Part shown: piece after piece, positions 1-10,960 of the stretch
How positions within the stretch are numbered: the stretch's first letter is position 1
Layout: the number at the start of each line of letters is the position of its first letter
Assembly (NCBI RefSeq): GCF_900109135.1
Contig: NZ_FNYT01000011.1
Location: 1-64,000, forward strand
From: Trichococcus ilyis
GTDB taxonomy: Bacteria > Bacillota > Bacilli > Lactobacillales > Aerococcaceae
DNA: 64,000 bases
Direction: 5' to 3'
The notes under the pieces: model-generated
What the model saw: the letters and a program-made list of their open reading frames with translations, nothing else
The model's database searches: none
What the model was told of the DNA's origin: nothing
Position numbers and translations under genes: made by a program

Positions 1-319
1 GCTGACTTCTCGCTATTCGTTGTTACTACAGGGAGTCCTGCTAGCGAGACCTCCCCGGGTAAGAATGATAACCTTCCACTCATGTCACTGCCTCATTTAC
101 TGCAGGAGATTCGTGCAGTATTGGACTTTGCTTTGTGATGCAAGCTCGTCCGTCTCCATACAGCCTCATATGAGATTTCTGTCCGTCAGTGCGAGTGTTT
201 GCGTCCGACTTCCTTCAGATTCCACCTCACGGTGGACACCCTTGTCATTCGCTAACAGTTCCTACTGCAAAGCCTGTAGTGGACTTTCACCACCAAGTTA
301 TCACCCATGCCGGGCGCAC
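1..319 (-). mobile_element. Group II intron (class C-like), 5' ribozyme portion, cut by window edge
   Basis: Read on the minus strand, position 319 begins GTGCGCCCGGCATGGGTGA, a canonical group II intron 5' end. It is followed by blocks I recognise from the Oceanobacillus iheyensis class C intron: the region around GTGTCCACC...TGGAATCTGAAGGAAG, CATATGAGGCT, and TTACCCGGGGAGGTCT (complement of 46-61). The 319 bases therefore cover domains I to III and the start of domain IV. The reverse transcriptase/maturase and domains V-VI would lie beyond position 1, so mobility cannot be judged. The insertion point lies just behind a terminator hairpin (326-356), the preferred target of class C introns. 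Small open frames here on the plus strand are not genes. Confidence 0.88.
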
Positions 320-325
320 ACCAAG

Positions 326-356
326 AAAGAGGCCGGGACAAAATCCCGGCCTCTTT
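326..356 (-). terminator. Intrinsic terminator stem of the two-component operon, occupied by the intron
   Basis: A perfect 13-bp stem (326-338 with 344-356) encloses a 5-nt loop. On the minus strand it is followed by TTTCTTGGT and then immediately by the intron 5' end at 319. The stem terminates the sensor kinase transcript and is very probably the structure recognised by the intron. Confidence 0.85.
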
Positions 357-389
357 CCTGCATCCAAACTTAATTTGCGTAAACGCAAA

Positions 390-490
390 ACAGAACGCAG
401 CCCCTGTCACTACTTCGCGAACAATGCTCGGATGGCTTACAGCCAGCCTGCGCTTGTCCGCTCCAGTTGTCCGGGGCTAAACGCGTTCTG
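390..490 (-). other. Highly structured element in the 3' UTR of the two-component operon
   Basis: Between the kinase stop codon and its terminator, the minus strand folds on itself in nested arms. ACAGAACGC pairs with GCGTTCTGT. AGCCCC pairs with GGGGCT. GCGGACAA pairs with TTGTTCGC through one wobble. At the centre GGCTGGCT-GTA-AGCCATCC forms a hairpin with one mismatch. Nothing convincing is coded here. It could be a 3' UTR-derived small RNA, a dispersed palindromic repeat, or a remnant of a small non-autonomous element. I cannot name a family. Confidence 0.5.
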
Positions 491-505
491 TCCCGCTTTC
501 TTCTT

Positions 506-1927
506 TTATTTGTCTTTTTCGGATACAGCTTTTGTCGGCAAGGTAATCGTGAAGGTGGTTCCCTCTCCCGGGTCGCTCTCCACATCGATTGTTCCTTTAT
601 GGTTCAGCACCAAAGATTGGACCACAGCCAATCCGATCCCCGACTCGCCAAATTTCGTGTTCTTCCGGGAAACATCCACTTTATAGAATCTTTCCCAGAT
701 ACTCGTGATATCCTTCTTTTCGATGCCGATGCCCGTATCCTTGACCTGGATGACTTGCTGTTCTCCGTCTGGGAAAGACGACAAGGTGATTGTGCCGTTT
801 TTCGTGAATTGGATCGCGTTCTGCGTCAAGTTCACCATGATCTGGATAAAGCGGTCATAATCCGCATAAATCCGGTCCGCTGTCTCCGCCTGCACAATGA
901 TCCGATCCGCCCTCGCCTCTGCTTTTGACCGCATTTGCTCCGCAACATTCTCCAGTGCCTCCTTGGCGGAAAATTCTTGCTTCACTAAGACAATCTGATT
1001 GGAGCGGATTTTCTCGTAATCCAGGTTTTCGTTCACCAAACGGATGAGCCTTTTGGTTTCTTTCTGCATCAATTGCATGCTCCGGTCCCGGCTGCCTTCA
1101 GGGATCATATGGTGCTGGAGCCCTTCCAGGATACCGTTGATCGTCGTGAGCGGCGTGCGCATCTCATGGGCCACATCCATCATGAACTGACGCCGCAGAT
1201 TCTCTTGGCGTTCGACCTCCTCATTGGACGCCTTCAAAGAACGCGCCATCTGATTGAAATCCTCCGACAATTCATCAAATTCATCCTTGTGGTAATTTTC
1301 CAGCGCGATATCAAAATTGCCTGATGCGATTTCATGAGTGGCCCTCCGCATACGTTTGATCCGCCTGGTCAGATAATTGGCGATCCCAAGGCTCAAAATA
1401 ATCGCAATGCCGCCGGAAGTCAGCACTGCAACCAGCAGATTGTGCTCAATTTCGCTGATTTCGTCCTCGATCCCTTTCACCGGTGAGCCCACCGCAATGA
1501 AGCCGGTGAACTCGGCCGTAGTCGCATTAAAAAGCGGCAGATAGACCGTCAAAAAAGGCTTCTTCTCATTCATGAAGCCTCGGTCCCGCTCAGTCAAAGA
1601 AATCCGCTCCCCTGCTGCGAGCCTTTCAAAATCTTCGGCGCTGATTCCGCTCGTGTAAAGATCCGTCGCTTGCGGATAAACCATATGGTCTTCGGCATCG
1701 AAGATGGCAAATGAGACATCCTGGTTGGATACCAAAGCAGAACCGCTTTCCAGTTGTTGGATTGTCATGTTCTGATCGATGACAGATTCGGCATAGCCAT
1801 ACAGCTGCGCCTCTTTCTCATCGTAGACATTGCTGGTGACGTATTGGATGATCAGAATGCCGGTCGTGCTGACGGTCAAAAGGATCAAGGCGAAAAACGC
1901 AAGGATTTGTTGATAGACGTACTTCAT
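506..1927 (-). CDS. Two-component sensor histidine kinase
   Basis: The protein has 473 residues. It has a membrane segment near residues 7-30, an extracellular sensor region, a second membrane segment near 163-184 and a HAMP linker. The HisKA phosphoacceptor is the His of VAHEMRTPLTT near residue 254. A HATPase_c domain follows, with N box NLTQNAIQF and G boxes DTGIGI and GIGLAV. The chosen ATG at 1927 overlaps the regulator stop as ATGA, implying translational coupling; longer upstream starts lie inside the regulator gene. Its signal is not evident: the neighbours (ssbB, intron) give no hint, so the pair is left unnamed. Confidence 0.93.
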   Translation of the reverse strand: MKYVYQQILAFFALILLTVSTTGILIIQYVTSNVYDEKEAQLYGYAESVIDQNMTIQQLESGSALVSNQDVSFAIFDAEDHMVYPQATDLYTSGISAEDFERLAAGERISLTERDRGFMNEKKPFLTVYLPLFNATTAEFTGFIAVGSPVKGIEDEISEIEHNLLVAVLTSGGIAIILSLGIANYLTRRIKRMRRATHEIASGNFDIALENYHKDEFDELSEDFNQMARSLKASNEEVERQENLRRQFMMDVAHEMRTPLTTINGILEGLQHHMIPEGSRDRSMQLMQKETKRLIRLVNENLDYEKIRSNQIVLVKQEFSAKEALENVAEQMRSKAEARADRIIVQAETADRIYADYDRFIQIMVNLTQNAIQFTKNGTITLSSFPDGEQQVIQVKDTGIGIEKKDITSIWERFYKVDVSRKNTKFGESGIGLAVVQSLVLNHKGTIDVESDPGEGTTFTITLPTKAVSEKDK

Positions 1928-2637
1928 TTTTCCTCTACTCCGCTGTCGTCGAATTTGTAGCCGACTCCCCAAACGGTCTGGATCACCTGCGGTCCGACCG
2001 CCTCTATTTTTTGCCTCAGCTTTTTGATGTGGGCATCGATTGTGCGCTCATCCCCGTAATAGGGATCTTCCCAAATCCGGGTCAGCAGATGTTCCCTTGA
2101 AAAGACTTGCTTCGGATGTTCGGCCAACAAGGCAAACAATTCGAATTCTTTCGGCGTCAAACTTTCGATCTGATTCCCGTCAAGGTAGGCTTCGCGCGTA
2201 ATCGTGCTGATTTTGACATGATCGGTGATCACATCGAAGTCATTGCCGGACTGCATCTGCGAATGATCGACCGTGGCGCGCCGGTGCATCGCTTTGATGC
2301 GGGCGATAAGCGTCAATGGGCTGAAAGGCTTCGTGACATATTCATCCGCGCCGATTTCCAATCCGATGACCTGATCGCTTTCCGAATCGCGCGCTGTCAG
2401 CATGATGATCGGCACGAACTGGGAAATTTTCCTGATTTCGCGGCACACTTGCATCCCGTCCATGCTCGGCAAGTTCAGATCAAGGATGATCATATCCCAC
2501 TTTCTGCCTGCTGCCGCGAACGTCTCCAGGCCTTCTTTCCCGTCATGTTTGAAGACAGCTTGCCAGCCCTCGTTCTCAAAAAACATCGCCATCATTTCGC
2601 AGACGGCTTCATTGTCTTCTATCATCAAAATTTCCAT
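1924..2637 (-). CDS. OmpR/PhoB-family response regulator
   Basis: The protein has 237 residues: a receiver domain (about 1-120, with acidic IEDNE pocket, phosphoacceptor Asp in LDLNLPSMDG and conserved Lys in VTKPFSP) and a C-terminal winged helix (about 135-235, ending in a GVGYKF motif typical of OmpR/PhoB proteins). The start at 2637 was chosen because AAGGAGA stands seven bases upstream; earlier in-frame starts lack this. A TATAAT -10 element is at 2663-2668. The gene is the first of a two-gene operon with the sensor kinase. Its regulon cannot be told from sequence. Confidence 0.94.
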   Translation of the reverse strand: MEILMIEDNEAVCEMMAMFFENEGWQAVFKHDGKEGLETFAAAGRKWDMIILDLNLPSMDGMQVCREIRKISQFVPIIMLTARDSESDQVIGLEIGADEYVTKPFSPLTLIARIKAMHRRATVDHSQMQSGNDFDVITDHVKISTITREAYLDGNQIESLTPKEFELFALLAEHPKQVFSREHLLTRIWEDPYYGDERTIDAHIKKLRQKIEAVGPQVIQTVWGVGYKFDDSGVEEK

Positions 2638-2763
2638 AGCGATTCTCCTTTTCGTTATCCCCATTATAGCTTGTTTTCTGTTAAGCGGCATCATTTCCAA
2701 TCTACCATACCACATACGTTTGAAGTTTCTATGAAATAATCAGGAAATCCCTGTTTCCGACAG

Positions 2764-2792
2764 AAAAAAGGCGCCCCCGTTCAGAGGTCGCC
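2764..2792 (-). terminator. Terminator of ssbB
   Basis: A seven-pair stem with one mismatch (2770-2776 with 2786-2792) is followed on the minus strand by six T residues, just downstream of the ssbB stop. Confidence 0.7.
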
Positions 2793-2808
2793 CGTTCCGG
2801 TTGAAGCA

Positions 2809-3144
2809 TCAGACTGCTTCTTGCTCTCTTTTCGCTTCCACAAAATACAATTCTTCCACGACCAATTCGACAACGTAAACGTGCTGTTCCTGCTTATTGA
2901 CGTACGAGCGGGAAACCAAATGGCCGTTGACGCCGATCTGGTTCCCTTTGGCGCAGTATTGTTCCAGCAGATTGGCCGTTGCTCCCCAAAAAACGACAGG
3001 GATGAAGTCTGCCTGCGGTTGGCCTTCGTCCGCTTTCCTGATGCGCTGCACCGCTAACGTATTGTTGCAGACTTGCCTTTCCCCATTCACGTGTTGCACT
3101 TGGATCGGCCGAACCAGCCGCCCGATCAATGATACTTGATTCAT
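2809..3144 (-). CDS. ssbB: Single-stranded DNA-binding protein, short SsbB type
   Basis: The 111 residues are essentially one OB fold, starting MNQVSLIGRLVRPI and containing a FIPVVFWGATANLLEQY segment like other SSB proteins. There is no linker and no acidic DDDIPF-type tail, which is the layout of Bacillus SsbB, the competence-associated paralogue that coats incoming single strands. A replicative SSB with a full tail would be about 160-180 residues. AGGAGG precedes the ATG. The gene is monocistronic with its own terminator. I name it SsbB by length and tail; the competence role is inferred and fits comFA/comFC elsewhere in the window. Confidence 0.85.
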   Translation of the reverse strand: MNQVSLIGRLVRPIQVQHVNGERQVCNNTLAVQRIRKADEGQPQADFIPVVFWGATANLLEQYCAKGNQIGVNGHLVSRSYVNKQEQHVYVVELVVEELYFVEAKREQEAV

Positions 3145-3213
3145 GCTTGCATTCCTCCTTCAGCTTGACTTACTGTCTGTAATATCCGCAATAAAGGAGG
3201 GTTTGCTTTTAAC

Positions 3214-3250
3214 AAAAAAAGAAACCCGAAGACTTTTCACTGTCTCCGGG
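3214..3250 (-). terminator. Terminator of rapZ-yvcK-whiA operon
   Basis: Stem 3225-3233 pairs with 3242-3250 and is followed on the minus strand by TTTC and seven T residues. Confidence 0.8.
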
Positions 3251-3263
3251 CTCCGCGCACTCA

Positions 3264-4205
3264 TCAACCGATGGCTTTTCCCATCCGCAATGAATCCGCA
3301 AAGTCATTGATTTTCCGCAGACGGTGATTGATGCCGGATTTGGAGATGGCTCCGCTCGGGATCATTTCGCCGAGTTCCTTCAGGCTGATGTCGGGGTTCT
3401 CCAAGCGGATCACGGCGATTTCCTTCAGCTTGTCCGGCAATTTTGAAAGGCCGACCGTCGCTTCGATGAATTCGATGTTGGCGATCTGTTTTGCTGCTGC
3501 ATCGATCGTTTTGTTCATATTCGCGTTTTCGCAATTCACCAGCCGATTGACCGAATTGCGCATATCGCGAATGATCCGGACATCCTCAAATTTCATCATC
3601 GCATTGTGGGCACCAATCAATGCCAGAAAATCAGCGATCTTCTCGGCTTCCTTGAGATACGTGATGAAGCCGTTGCGGCGCTCGATCGTCCGCGCATTCA
3701 GATCGAAATGATTCATCATATCGCAGATGTCCTGGTTGTGGTCCTCATAATTGGAATAGATTTCCAGGTGGTAACGGCTCGTTTCCGGGCTGTTCACCGA
3801 GCCCCCTGCCATAAAGGCACCGCGCAGGTAAGACCGTTCTTTCTGGTTGTTGTTCATGATGTCTTCGGAAACTTGCGTCTTGAATGACAGTCCGTCGAAA
3901 ATGTTCAGGTCGCTCAACAGTTCCCGGACGCCCTGCTTCAGTCGCACGATATAGACATTGTTTTTCTTCAGTTTCATTTTGCGGCGCACCAGCAACTCGC
4001 TTTCGAACGAGTAGTGTTCCTTCAGAAGGACATACATCCGTCTGGCGATGGCTGCATTTTCTGTCTGGACATTCAGGACAAACGCCTGATTGTAGATGCT
4101 GACCGATCCGCTCATCCGGATCAATGCGGTCAGTTCGGCTTTCGCGTGTTCGCGGTGCACTTCCAATGTCGTCAATTCTTTCTTTACTTCAGATGCAAAA
4201 GACAT
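3264..4205 (-). CDS. whiA: WhiA-type DNA-binding protein
   Basis: The protein has 313 residues, the usual WhiA length. An N-terminal degenerate LAGLIDADG-like region begins [14 protein letters not shown] and includes [15 protein letters not shown]-terminal helix-turn-helix holds the sequence around [23 protein letters not shown]. In Bacillus WhiA is a nucleoid-associated protein affecting cell division and chromosome segregation; in Streptomyces it is a sporulation regulator. AGGAGG stands before the ATG. It is third in the rapZ-yvcK-whiA operon, 42 bp after yvcK, the order conserved across Firmicutes. Confidence 0.96.
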   Translation of the reverse strand: MSFASEVKKELTTLEVHREHAKAELTALIRMSGSVSIYNQAFVLNVQTENAAIARRMYVLLKEHYSFESELLVRRKMKLKKNNVYIVRLKQGVRELLSDLNIFDGLSFKTQVSEDIMNNNQKERSYLRGAFMAGGSVNSPETSRYHLEIYSNYEDHNQDICDMMNHFDLNARTIERRNGFITYLKEAEKIADFLALIGAHNAMMKFEDVRIIRDMRNSVNRLVNCENANMNKTIDAAAKQIANIEFIEATVGLSKLPDKLKEIAVIRLENPDISLKELGEMIPSGAISKSGINHRLRKINDFADSLRMGKAIG

Positions 4206-4247
4206 AATTTCCTCCTTTCCGACAACTTCTTTCGATCAGAAAAAAGG

Positions 4248-5246
4248 TCAACAGATAGTTTTGATATTGGAAATCAGATTCATCAGTTCCGAAACCACTT
4301 TATTGCCGTCATGGTAAACGCCGCCGTTCTTCATATCGAGGAAATCGGCAGAGATGACCCGGCAGTTTTCTTCGCGCAATCCTTTGAAATCGTGGCGCAC
4401 CTGAAAAAGATACTCTTCATCGGCTTGCTGGTTGAGGTATTCATCCGGCACTTTTTCCGTGTTCACCAATACGGTGTCGATGAATTTCGCTTTCAGATGG
4501 TCATGCAATACCCGGATGTGATCGGCATCGCTGAATCCCTCCGTTTCGCCCAACTGTGTCATGATGTTGCAGATGTAGACTTTCTCGGCTTTGGTATCGA
4601 TGACCGCCTGGCCCAGATCACTGATCATCAGGTTCGGCAGGATGCTCGTATAGAGGCTGCCCGGTCCGATGACGACCATATCCGCCTCCATGATACTGTT
4701 GATGACGTGACGGGAAGCGACGGCCTCCCGCGTTTCATCCAAAGGCTTGACATAAACCCGTTCGATTTTTTTGCGGCCTTTTGCGATTTTCGATTCGCCT
4801 TTGATGACCGTTCCGTCGCTGAACTCTGCATAGAGCGTGAGCGGCTCGTCGGCTGCAGCGTATATTTTTCCTTTTACGCCCATCATGACGGACAGCAACC
4901 GGATGGCATCAAAAATGTTGCCTTTCATTTCGGCCAAGGCCACGATGATCAGGTTCCCGATGGCATGACCGGAAATGAAGGAGTCCTTTGAGTCGAAGCG
5001 GTACTGGAAGATGTCCTTCTCCAACTTCGGCATATCGGAGAGCGCAATCAGACAGTTGCGGATATCCCCGGGAGGCACAATATTGACATGATTGCGGATG
5101 ATGCCGCTGCTGCCGCCATCGTCGGCTACCGTAACGATGGCCGTGATGTCCGTATTGTGTTTCTTCAACTCATTCAGGATGACCGGCAAGCCCGTTCCGC
5201 CGCCGATGACGACGATTTTTTTCGTTCTGCTCGGATTTTGGCTCAT
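4248..5246 (-). CDS. yvcK: YvcK/CofD-family gluconeogenesis factor
   Basis: The 332-residue protein opens with a nucleotide-binding loop, [13 protein letters not shown], followed by [13 protein letters not shown], which is diagnostic of the CofD/YvcK family. Members bind UDP-sugars; in Bacillus YvcK is needed for growth on gluconeogenic carbon sources and for normal localisation of a penicillin-binding protein. The ATG overlaps the rapZ stop by four bases (ATGA), so the two are translationally coupled. CofD proper (F420 synthesis) is excluded by the rapZ-whiA context. Confidence 0.95.
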   Translation of the reverse strand: MSQNPSRTKKIVVIGGGTGLPVILNELKKHNTDITAIVTVADDGGSSGIIRNHVNIVPPGDIRNCLIALSDMPKLEKDIFQYRFDSKDSFISGHAIGNLIIVALAEMKGNIFDAIRLLSVMMGVKGKIYAAADEPLTLYAEFSDGTVIKGESKIAKGRKKIERVYVKPLDETREAVASRHVINSIMEADMVVIGPGSLYTSILPNLMISDLGQAVIDTKAEKVYICNIMTQLGETEGFSDADHIRVLHDHLKAKFIDTVLVNTEKVPDEYLNQQADEEYLFQVRHDFKGLREENCRVISADFLDMKNGGVYHDGNKVVSELMNLISNIKTIC

Positions 5247-6133
5247 GACCGATTCACCGTCTCTTTGCGTTTGTTGCGGTCACGGTGGCTCGTGTTCACC
5301 TGGTAACCTGCGCTTTTCAATTGCAGGCCGGTGCGTTCCGCCAATGCGACCGAGCGGTGTTGTCCGCCTGTACAGCCGATTGCGATATTCACGCTGGTCT
5401 TGCCTTCTTTTTTATAGCCGGGAATGATGTATTCCAACAGGTCGATAAATTTTTTGTAGAAGATTTCCGTCTCCGATTGTTGCATCACATAGTCGTAGAC
5501 GGGCTTATCCAATCCCGTCAAAGGACGCAACTCGTCGATGTAGTGGGGATTCGGCAGGAAACGGACATCCATGACGATATCGGCATCGATCGGCAAGCCG
5601 TATTTGAACCCGAAGGAAACGACTTCGATATGGAAAACGTCCTTATCGTCGACTTTGAAAGTGTCCAGCAGACGCTCCCTCAATTGGCGCGGGGTGGTTT
5701 CGCTCGTGTCGATGACCAACTGTGCGCGGTTGCGGATATCCTGAAGCAGTTCCCGTTCCTTACGGATCCCTTCCAGGACGGTGCCGCCCGACTGCGTCAA
5801 AGGGTGGCTTCTTCTGGTCTCTTTGTAGCGGGAAACCAAGACATCATCCTTCGAATCAAGAAAAATGACCCGTGTCGTAATGAATGAAGTGTTGTCCAAG
5901 CTGTCAACAGCAGACATGATCTCTTCAAAAAAAGCTCGGGAGCGCAGATCGATCACCAAACAGATCCGGCTGATTTTACCCGATTCCTTTACAAGTTCCC
6001 AAAATTTCGGCAATAAACTTGGGGGCATATTGTCTATACAGAAATAACCCAAATCTTCGAATGTCTGCAAAGCCACCGTTTTGCCGGCGCCGCTCATCCC
6101 CGTTATGACTACCAATTCGAGAGTGTCTGCCAT
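5243..6133 (-). CDS. rapZ: RapZ/YvcJ nucleotide-binding protein
   Basis: The protein has 296 residues. The N-terminal P-loop domain starts [12 protein letters not shown], and the C-terminal domain carries [14 protein letters not shown], the RapZ signature. In E. coli RapZ binds small RNAs controlling glmS; in Firmicutes YvcJ hydrolyses nucleotides and affects competence, with the RNA link unproven. The ATG at 6133 was preferred over one six codons upstream because GGAGG lies seven bases before it. It is the first gene of rapZ-yvcK-whiA. An extended -10 (TGTTATAAT) lies 33 bases upstream. Confidence 0.95.
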   Translation of the reverse strand: MADTLELVVITGMSGAGKTVALQTFEDLGYFCIDNMPPSLLPKFWELVKESGKISRICLVIDLRSRAFFEEIMSAVDSLDNTSFITTRVIFLDSKDDVLVSRYKETRRSHPLTQSGGTVLEGIRKERELLQDIRNRAQLVIDTSETTPRQLRERLLDTFKVDDKDVFHIEVVSFGFKYGLPIDADIVMDVRFLPNPHYIDELRPLTGLDKPVYDYVMQQSETEIFYKKFIDLLEYIIPGYKKEGKTSVNIAIGCTGGQHRSVALAERTGLQLKSAGYQVNTSHRDRNKRKETVNRS

Positions 6134-6165
6134 GATAATTCCTCCAGTCAAAAGTGTTTACAGCC

Positions 6166-6171
6166 ATTATA
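6166..6171 (-). promoter_or_regulatory. -10 element of the rapZ operon
   Basis: The minus strand reads TGTTATAAT, an extended -10 (TGnTATAAT). No clear -35 hexamer is seen at 16-18 bp. No terminator is obvious behind glpK (6172-6272), so some read-through from glpK into rapZ is possible. Confidence 0.6.
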
Positions 6172-6272
6172 ACATACCGGGTGTATCATTTGTTTGTTTC
6201 TGAGCATTTTACGGATTTTTAAGCTTTTCCGCTTTGTGGTAGTCCTCTTAATGCTCGATTTCTACCCGGGAA

Positions 6273-8177
<1,905 letters not shown>

Positions 8178-9359
8178 ATGATAGAATTCAAAAACTTAAC
8201 CAAAAAGTTTCCCGGCGGAAAAATCGCTGTGGATTCCATTAATCTGACGTTCAACGATGGCGAATTTATTGTCTTCATCGGCACCAGCGGCAGCGGCAAA
8301 ACGACCTCCATGCGCATGATCAACCGGATGATCGAACCCTCCTTCGGCGAAATCCTGATCGACGGAAAAAACATCAAGGACATGAATGCGGTGGAACTGA
8401 GGCGCCAAATCGGCTACGTCATCCAGCAGATCGGCCTGATGCCCCACATGACGATTTTCGAAAACATCGTCATGGTCCCGAAATTGCTGAAATGGCCAAT
8501 CGAAAAACAAAGACAGATCGCCGAAGAACTGATCCAAAAAGTCGATCTGCCATTGGATTTTCTGGAACGCTACCCGTCCGAACTGTCAGGCGGACAACAG
8601 CAACGGATAGGCGTCATCCGAGCTTTGGCGGCCGATCAGGACATCATTCTGATGGATGAGCCTTTCGGAGCATTGGATCCGATCACCCGCGATTCCCTCC
8701 AGGAACTCCTCAAACAACTGCAGCGCGAGCTGGGCAAAACGGTTGTCTTCGTCACCCACGATATGGATGAAGCTTTGAAACTGGCAGATCGCATCGTCAT
8801 CATGCAGGACGGAAAAGTCGTCCAATTCGACACACCCGACAATATCCTGATGAATCCGGCGAACGAATTCGTCGAAAATTTCATCGGTGAAGATCGCCTG
8901 AGCCAAGCGCGCACGAATTTCCGCACAGTTGAGCAGATCATGATCCGCGGACCGGTATCCGTAGCGGCCGAGCAGAATCTTTCCGAAGCGATCAAGCTGA
9001 TGCGCACGCGTCGGGTCGACAGCCTGTTCGTCACGGATGCGGACGATGTGCTGTTGGGCATGCTCAGTGTCGAAGCGATCGACCACAACCGGCGCAGACC
9101 GGTCACTGTCGGCGAGGTCATGAGTGAAGTTTCCTTTGTCCGCGAAGGCACACTCGTCCGGGATGCTTTGCAGCGGATCCTGAAATTGGGTTACAAAAAT
9201 ATCCCTGTCGTCGATGAAAAGAACCATCTGATCGGTTTGATCACACGCACTTCGATTGTCGACATGGTCTACAATACAATCTGGGGAGACCTGGAACCCG
9301 AGATGCCGGCTGAAGAGGTCATCGAGACGACTGCAGATTTCGAAACGGTTAAGGGGTGA
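8178..9359 (+). CDS. opuCA: Glycine betaine/carnitine/choline ABC transporter ATP-binding protein with CBS pair
   Basis: The protein has 393 residues. The ATPase domain (about 1-240) shows GTSGSGKTTS (Walker A), [14 protein letters not shown] (signature) and ILMDEPFGALDP (Walker B). Two C-terminal CBS motifs (about 255-375) follow. In Listeria and Staphylococcus the CBS pair of OpuCA binds c-di-AMP, which inhibits uptake; that is known for the family and only inferred here. The ATG at 8178 follows GAGGTGAAACCC; a frame open further upstream is ignored. It is the first gene of opuCA-CB-CC-CD, a quaternary-ammonium osmoprotectant importer. Confidence 0.95.
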   Translation: MIEFKNLTKKFPGGKIAVDSINLTFNDGEFIVFIGTSGSGKTTSMRMINRMIEPSFGEILIDGKNIKDMNAVELRRQIGYVIQQIGLMPHMTIFENIVMVPKLLKWPIEKQRQIAEELIQKVDLPLDFLERYPSELSGGQQQRIGVIRALAADQDIILMDEPFGALDPITRDSLQELLKQLQRELGKTVVFVTHDMDEALKLADRIVIMQDGKVVQFDTPDNILMNPANEFVENFIGEDRLSQARTNFRTVEQIMIRGPVSVAAEQNLSEAIKLMRTRRVDSLFVTDADDVLLGMLSVEAIDHNRRRPVTVGEVMSEVSFVREGTLVRDALQRILKLGYKNIPVVDEKNHLIGLITRTSIVDMVYNTIWGDLEPEMPAEEVIETTADFETVKG

Positions 9360-9365
9360 TGGACA

Positions 9366-10007
9366 ATGGATTTTTTGACAACGAACGGTTCCGAGCTGCT
9401 CTTTAAAACAGGTGAGCATTTCTACATTTCTGCCTTGGCCCTGCTGCTTGGCGTTCTGGCCGCGGTTCCTCTGGGCATCATTTTGACACGCTTCAAGCGC
9501 TATTCCGGTTTCATCATCAGTTTTGTTTCGGTTCTCCAGACCGTCCCTTCTTTGGCTTTATTGGCCCTGATGATCCCTCTCTTCGGGATCGGAAAACTTC
9601 CCGCGATTGTCGCCCTGTTCATCTATTCCCTGCTGCCGATCCTGCGGAATACGTTCATCGGCATCTCGAATGTGGACAGCAATATTGTCGATTCCGCAAG
9701 AGGAATGGGAATGACCGAGAACCAGATCATCCTGCAGGTGAAATTGCCTTTGGCTGCTCCTGTCATCATGTCCGGCATCCGGTTGGCCGGTGTCTATGTG
9801 ATCGCATGGGCCACGCTTGCTTCGTATATCGGAGCCGGCGGTTTAGGGGATTATATTTTTAACGGCTTGAATGTATACGATCAGGAAATGATCATTTGGG
9901 GAACTTTGCCGGTAACCTTATTGGCTTTATTGGCTGATTTCCTGCTCGGAAAGCTTGAAAAAGTCGTTTCCCCTCAGACAACATCCGCAACAAAAGGAGG
10001 CAACTGA
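9366..10007 (+). CDS. opuCB: Osmoprotectant ABC transporter permease OpuCB
   Basis: The 213-residue integral membrane protein has about six hydrophobic helices and the BPD_transp_1 coupling loop (SARGMGMTENQIILQVKLPLA). It begins six bases after opuCA and is translated from an ATG behind GGGGTGATGGACA. It pairs with OpuCD (10957-11634), and both share the GAGGLGDYI/GAGGLGDII element. Together they form the channel through which betaine, carnitine or choline bound by OpuCC is passed; the exact substrate cannot be read from sequence. Confidence 0.94.
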   Translation: MDFLTTNGSELLFKTGEHFYISALALLLGVLAAVPLGIILTRFKRYSGFIISFVSVLQTVPSLALLALMIPLFGIGKLPAIVALFIYSLLPILRNTFIGISNVDSNIVDSARGMGMTENQIILQVKLPLAAPVIMSGIRLAGVYVIAWATLASYIGAGGLGDYIFNGLNVYDQEMIIWGTLPVTLLALLADFLLGKLEKVVSPQTTSATKGGN

Positions 10008-10009
10008 TC

Positions 10010-10960
10010 ATGAAGAATCGTTTTAAGAAATGGTTGCTGTTTCCGCTGACATTCCTGTTGTTGGCTGCTTGCTCCCTGCCTGGCCTTGGTGCATCCGTCA
10101 ATAATGAAGGCATCGTCATCACCGGTGGGACAACGACCGAGATGCAAGTATTGAGCTATATGGTCAGGGGGATGGTCGAACACTATCTGCCGGATGCTTC
10201 AGTGGATATGGTCAACAACCTTGGCTCCTCGACTCTGAACCATCAGGCCATGATCGGCGGCGATGCAAATGTATCGGCTGCCCGCTACACAGGAACTTCC
10301 CTGACCGGCGAGCTGGGTCTGGATCCCCTCACCGATCCCGTATTGGCTTTCGATACGGTTGTAAAGGGCTTCGACGAAAGATTCAATCAGGTTTGGTTCC
10401 CGTCCTACGGTTTTGCCAATACCTACGCCTTTCTGGTGACACGTGAATTCGCCGAAGAAAACAATTTGGAGACTGTCAGCGACCTCGTGGCGTTGGCACC
10501 GAAGCTGCGGGCCGGCGTGGACAACTCTTGGATGGAGCGGGAAGGCGACGGTTATGAAGCCTTCAAAGAAACATACGGTTTTGATTTCCAGCGCGTCTAC
10601 CCGATGCAGGTCGGGCTCGTTTATGATGCCCTGCAGGCGGACGAAATGGATATCGTTTTGGGCTACTCCACGGACGGACGGATCGCAAGCTACGGTCTGG
10701 TCGTTCTTGAAGACGATCTGCAACTGTTCCCGCCATACGACGCCAGTCCGGTTGCCACTAAAGAGATTCTTGAGGCTTATCCCGAACTGGAGACCATCCT
10801 GCTGAAATTGGAGGGCACCGTGACAGATGAGATGATGCAGGCGATGAACTATGAAGTCGATAACGATTTGGTGGAAGCCCAAACAGTTGCGCAAACTTTC
10901 TTGGAAGAGAACAACTATTTCGAAGATAAAGAAGTCACACCCCTAAAGGAGCGAAAATGA
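10010..10960 (+). CDS. opuCC: Osmoprotectant-binding lipoprotein OpuCC
   Basis: The 316-residue protein has a lipoprotein signal peptide with lipobox LLAAC (Cys21), to be modified by the Lgt encoded in this window. The mature part is an OpuAC-type binding domain beginning IVITGGTTTEMQVLSYM, with WFPSYGFANTYAF further in; members bind quaternary ammonium groups in aromatic cages. It starts two bases after opuCB, and its stop overlaps the opuCD start (ATGA). It delivers substrate to OpuCB/OpuCD outside the membrane. Confidence 0.94.
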   Translation: MKNRFKKWLLFPLTFLLLAACSLPGLGASVNNEGIVITGGTTTEMQVLSYMVRGMVEHYLPDASVDMVNNLGSSTLNHQAMIGGDANVSAARYTGTSLTGELGLDPLTDPVLAFDTVVKGFDERFNQVWFPSYGFANTYAFLVTREFAEENNLETVSDLVALAPKLRAGVDNSWMEREGDGYEAFKETYGFDFQRVYPMQVGLVYDALQADEMDIVLGYSTDGRIASYGLVVLEDDLQLFPPYDASPVATKEILEAYPELETILLKLEGTVTDEMMQAMNYEVDNDLVEAQTVAQTFLEENNYFEDKEVTPLKERK

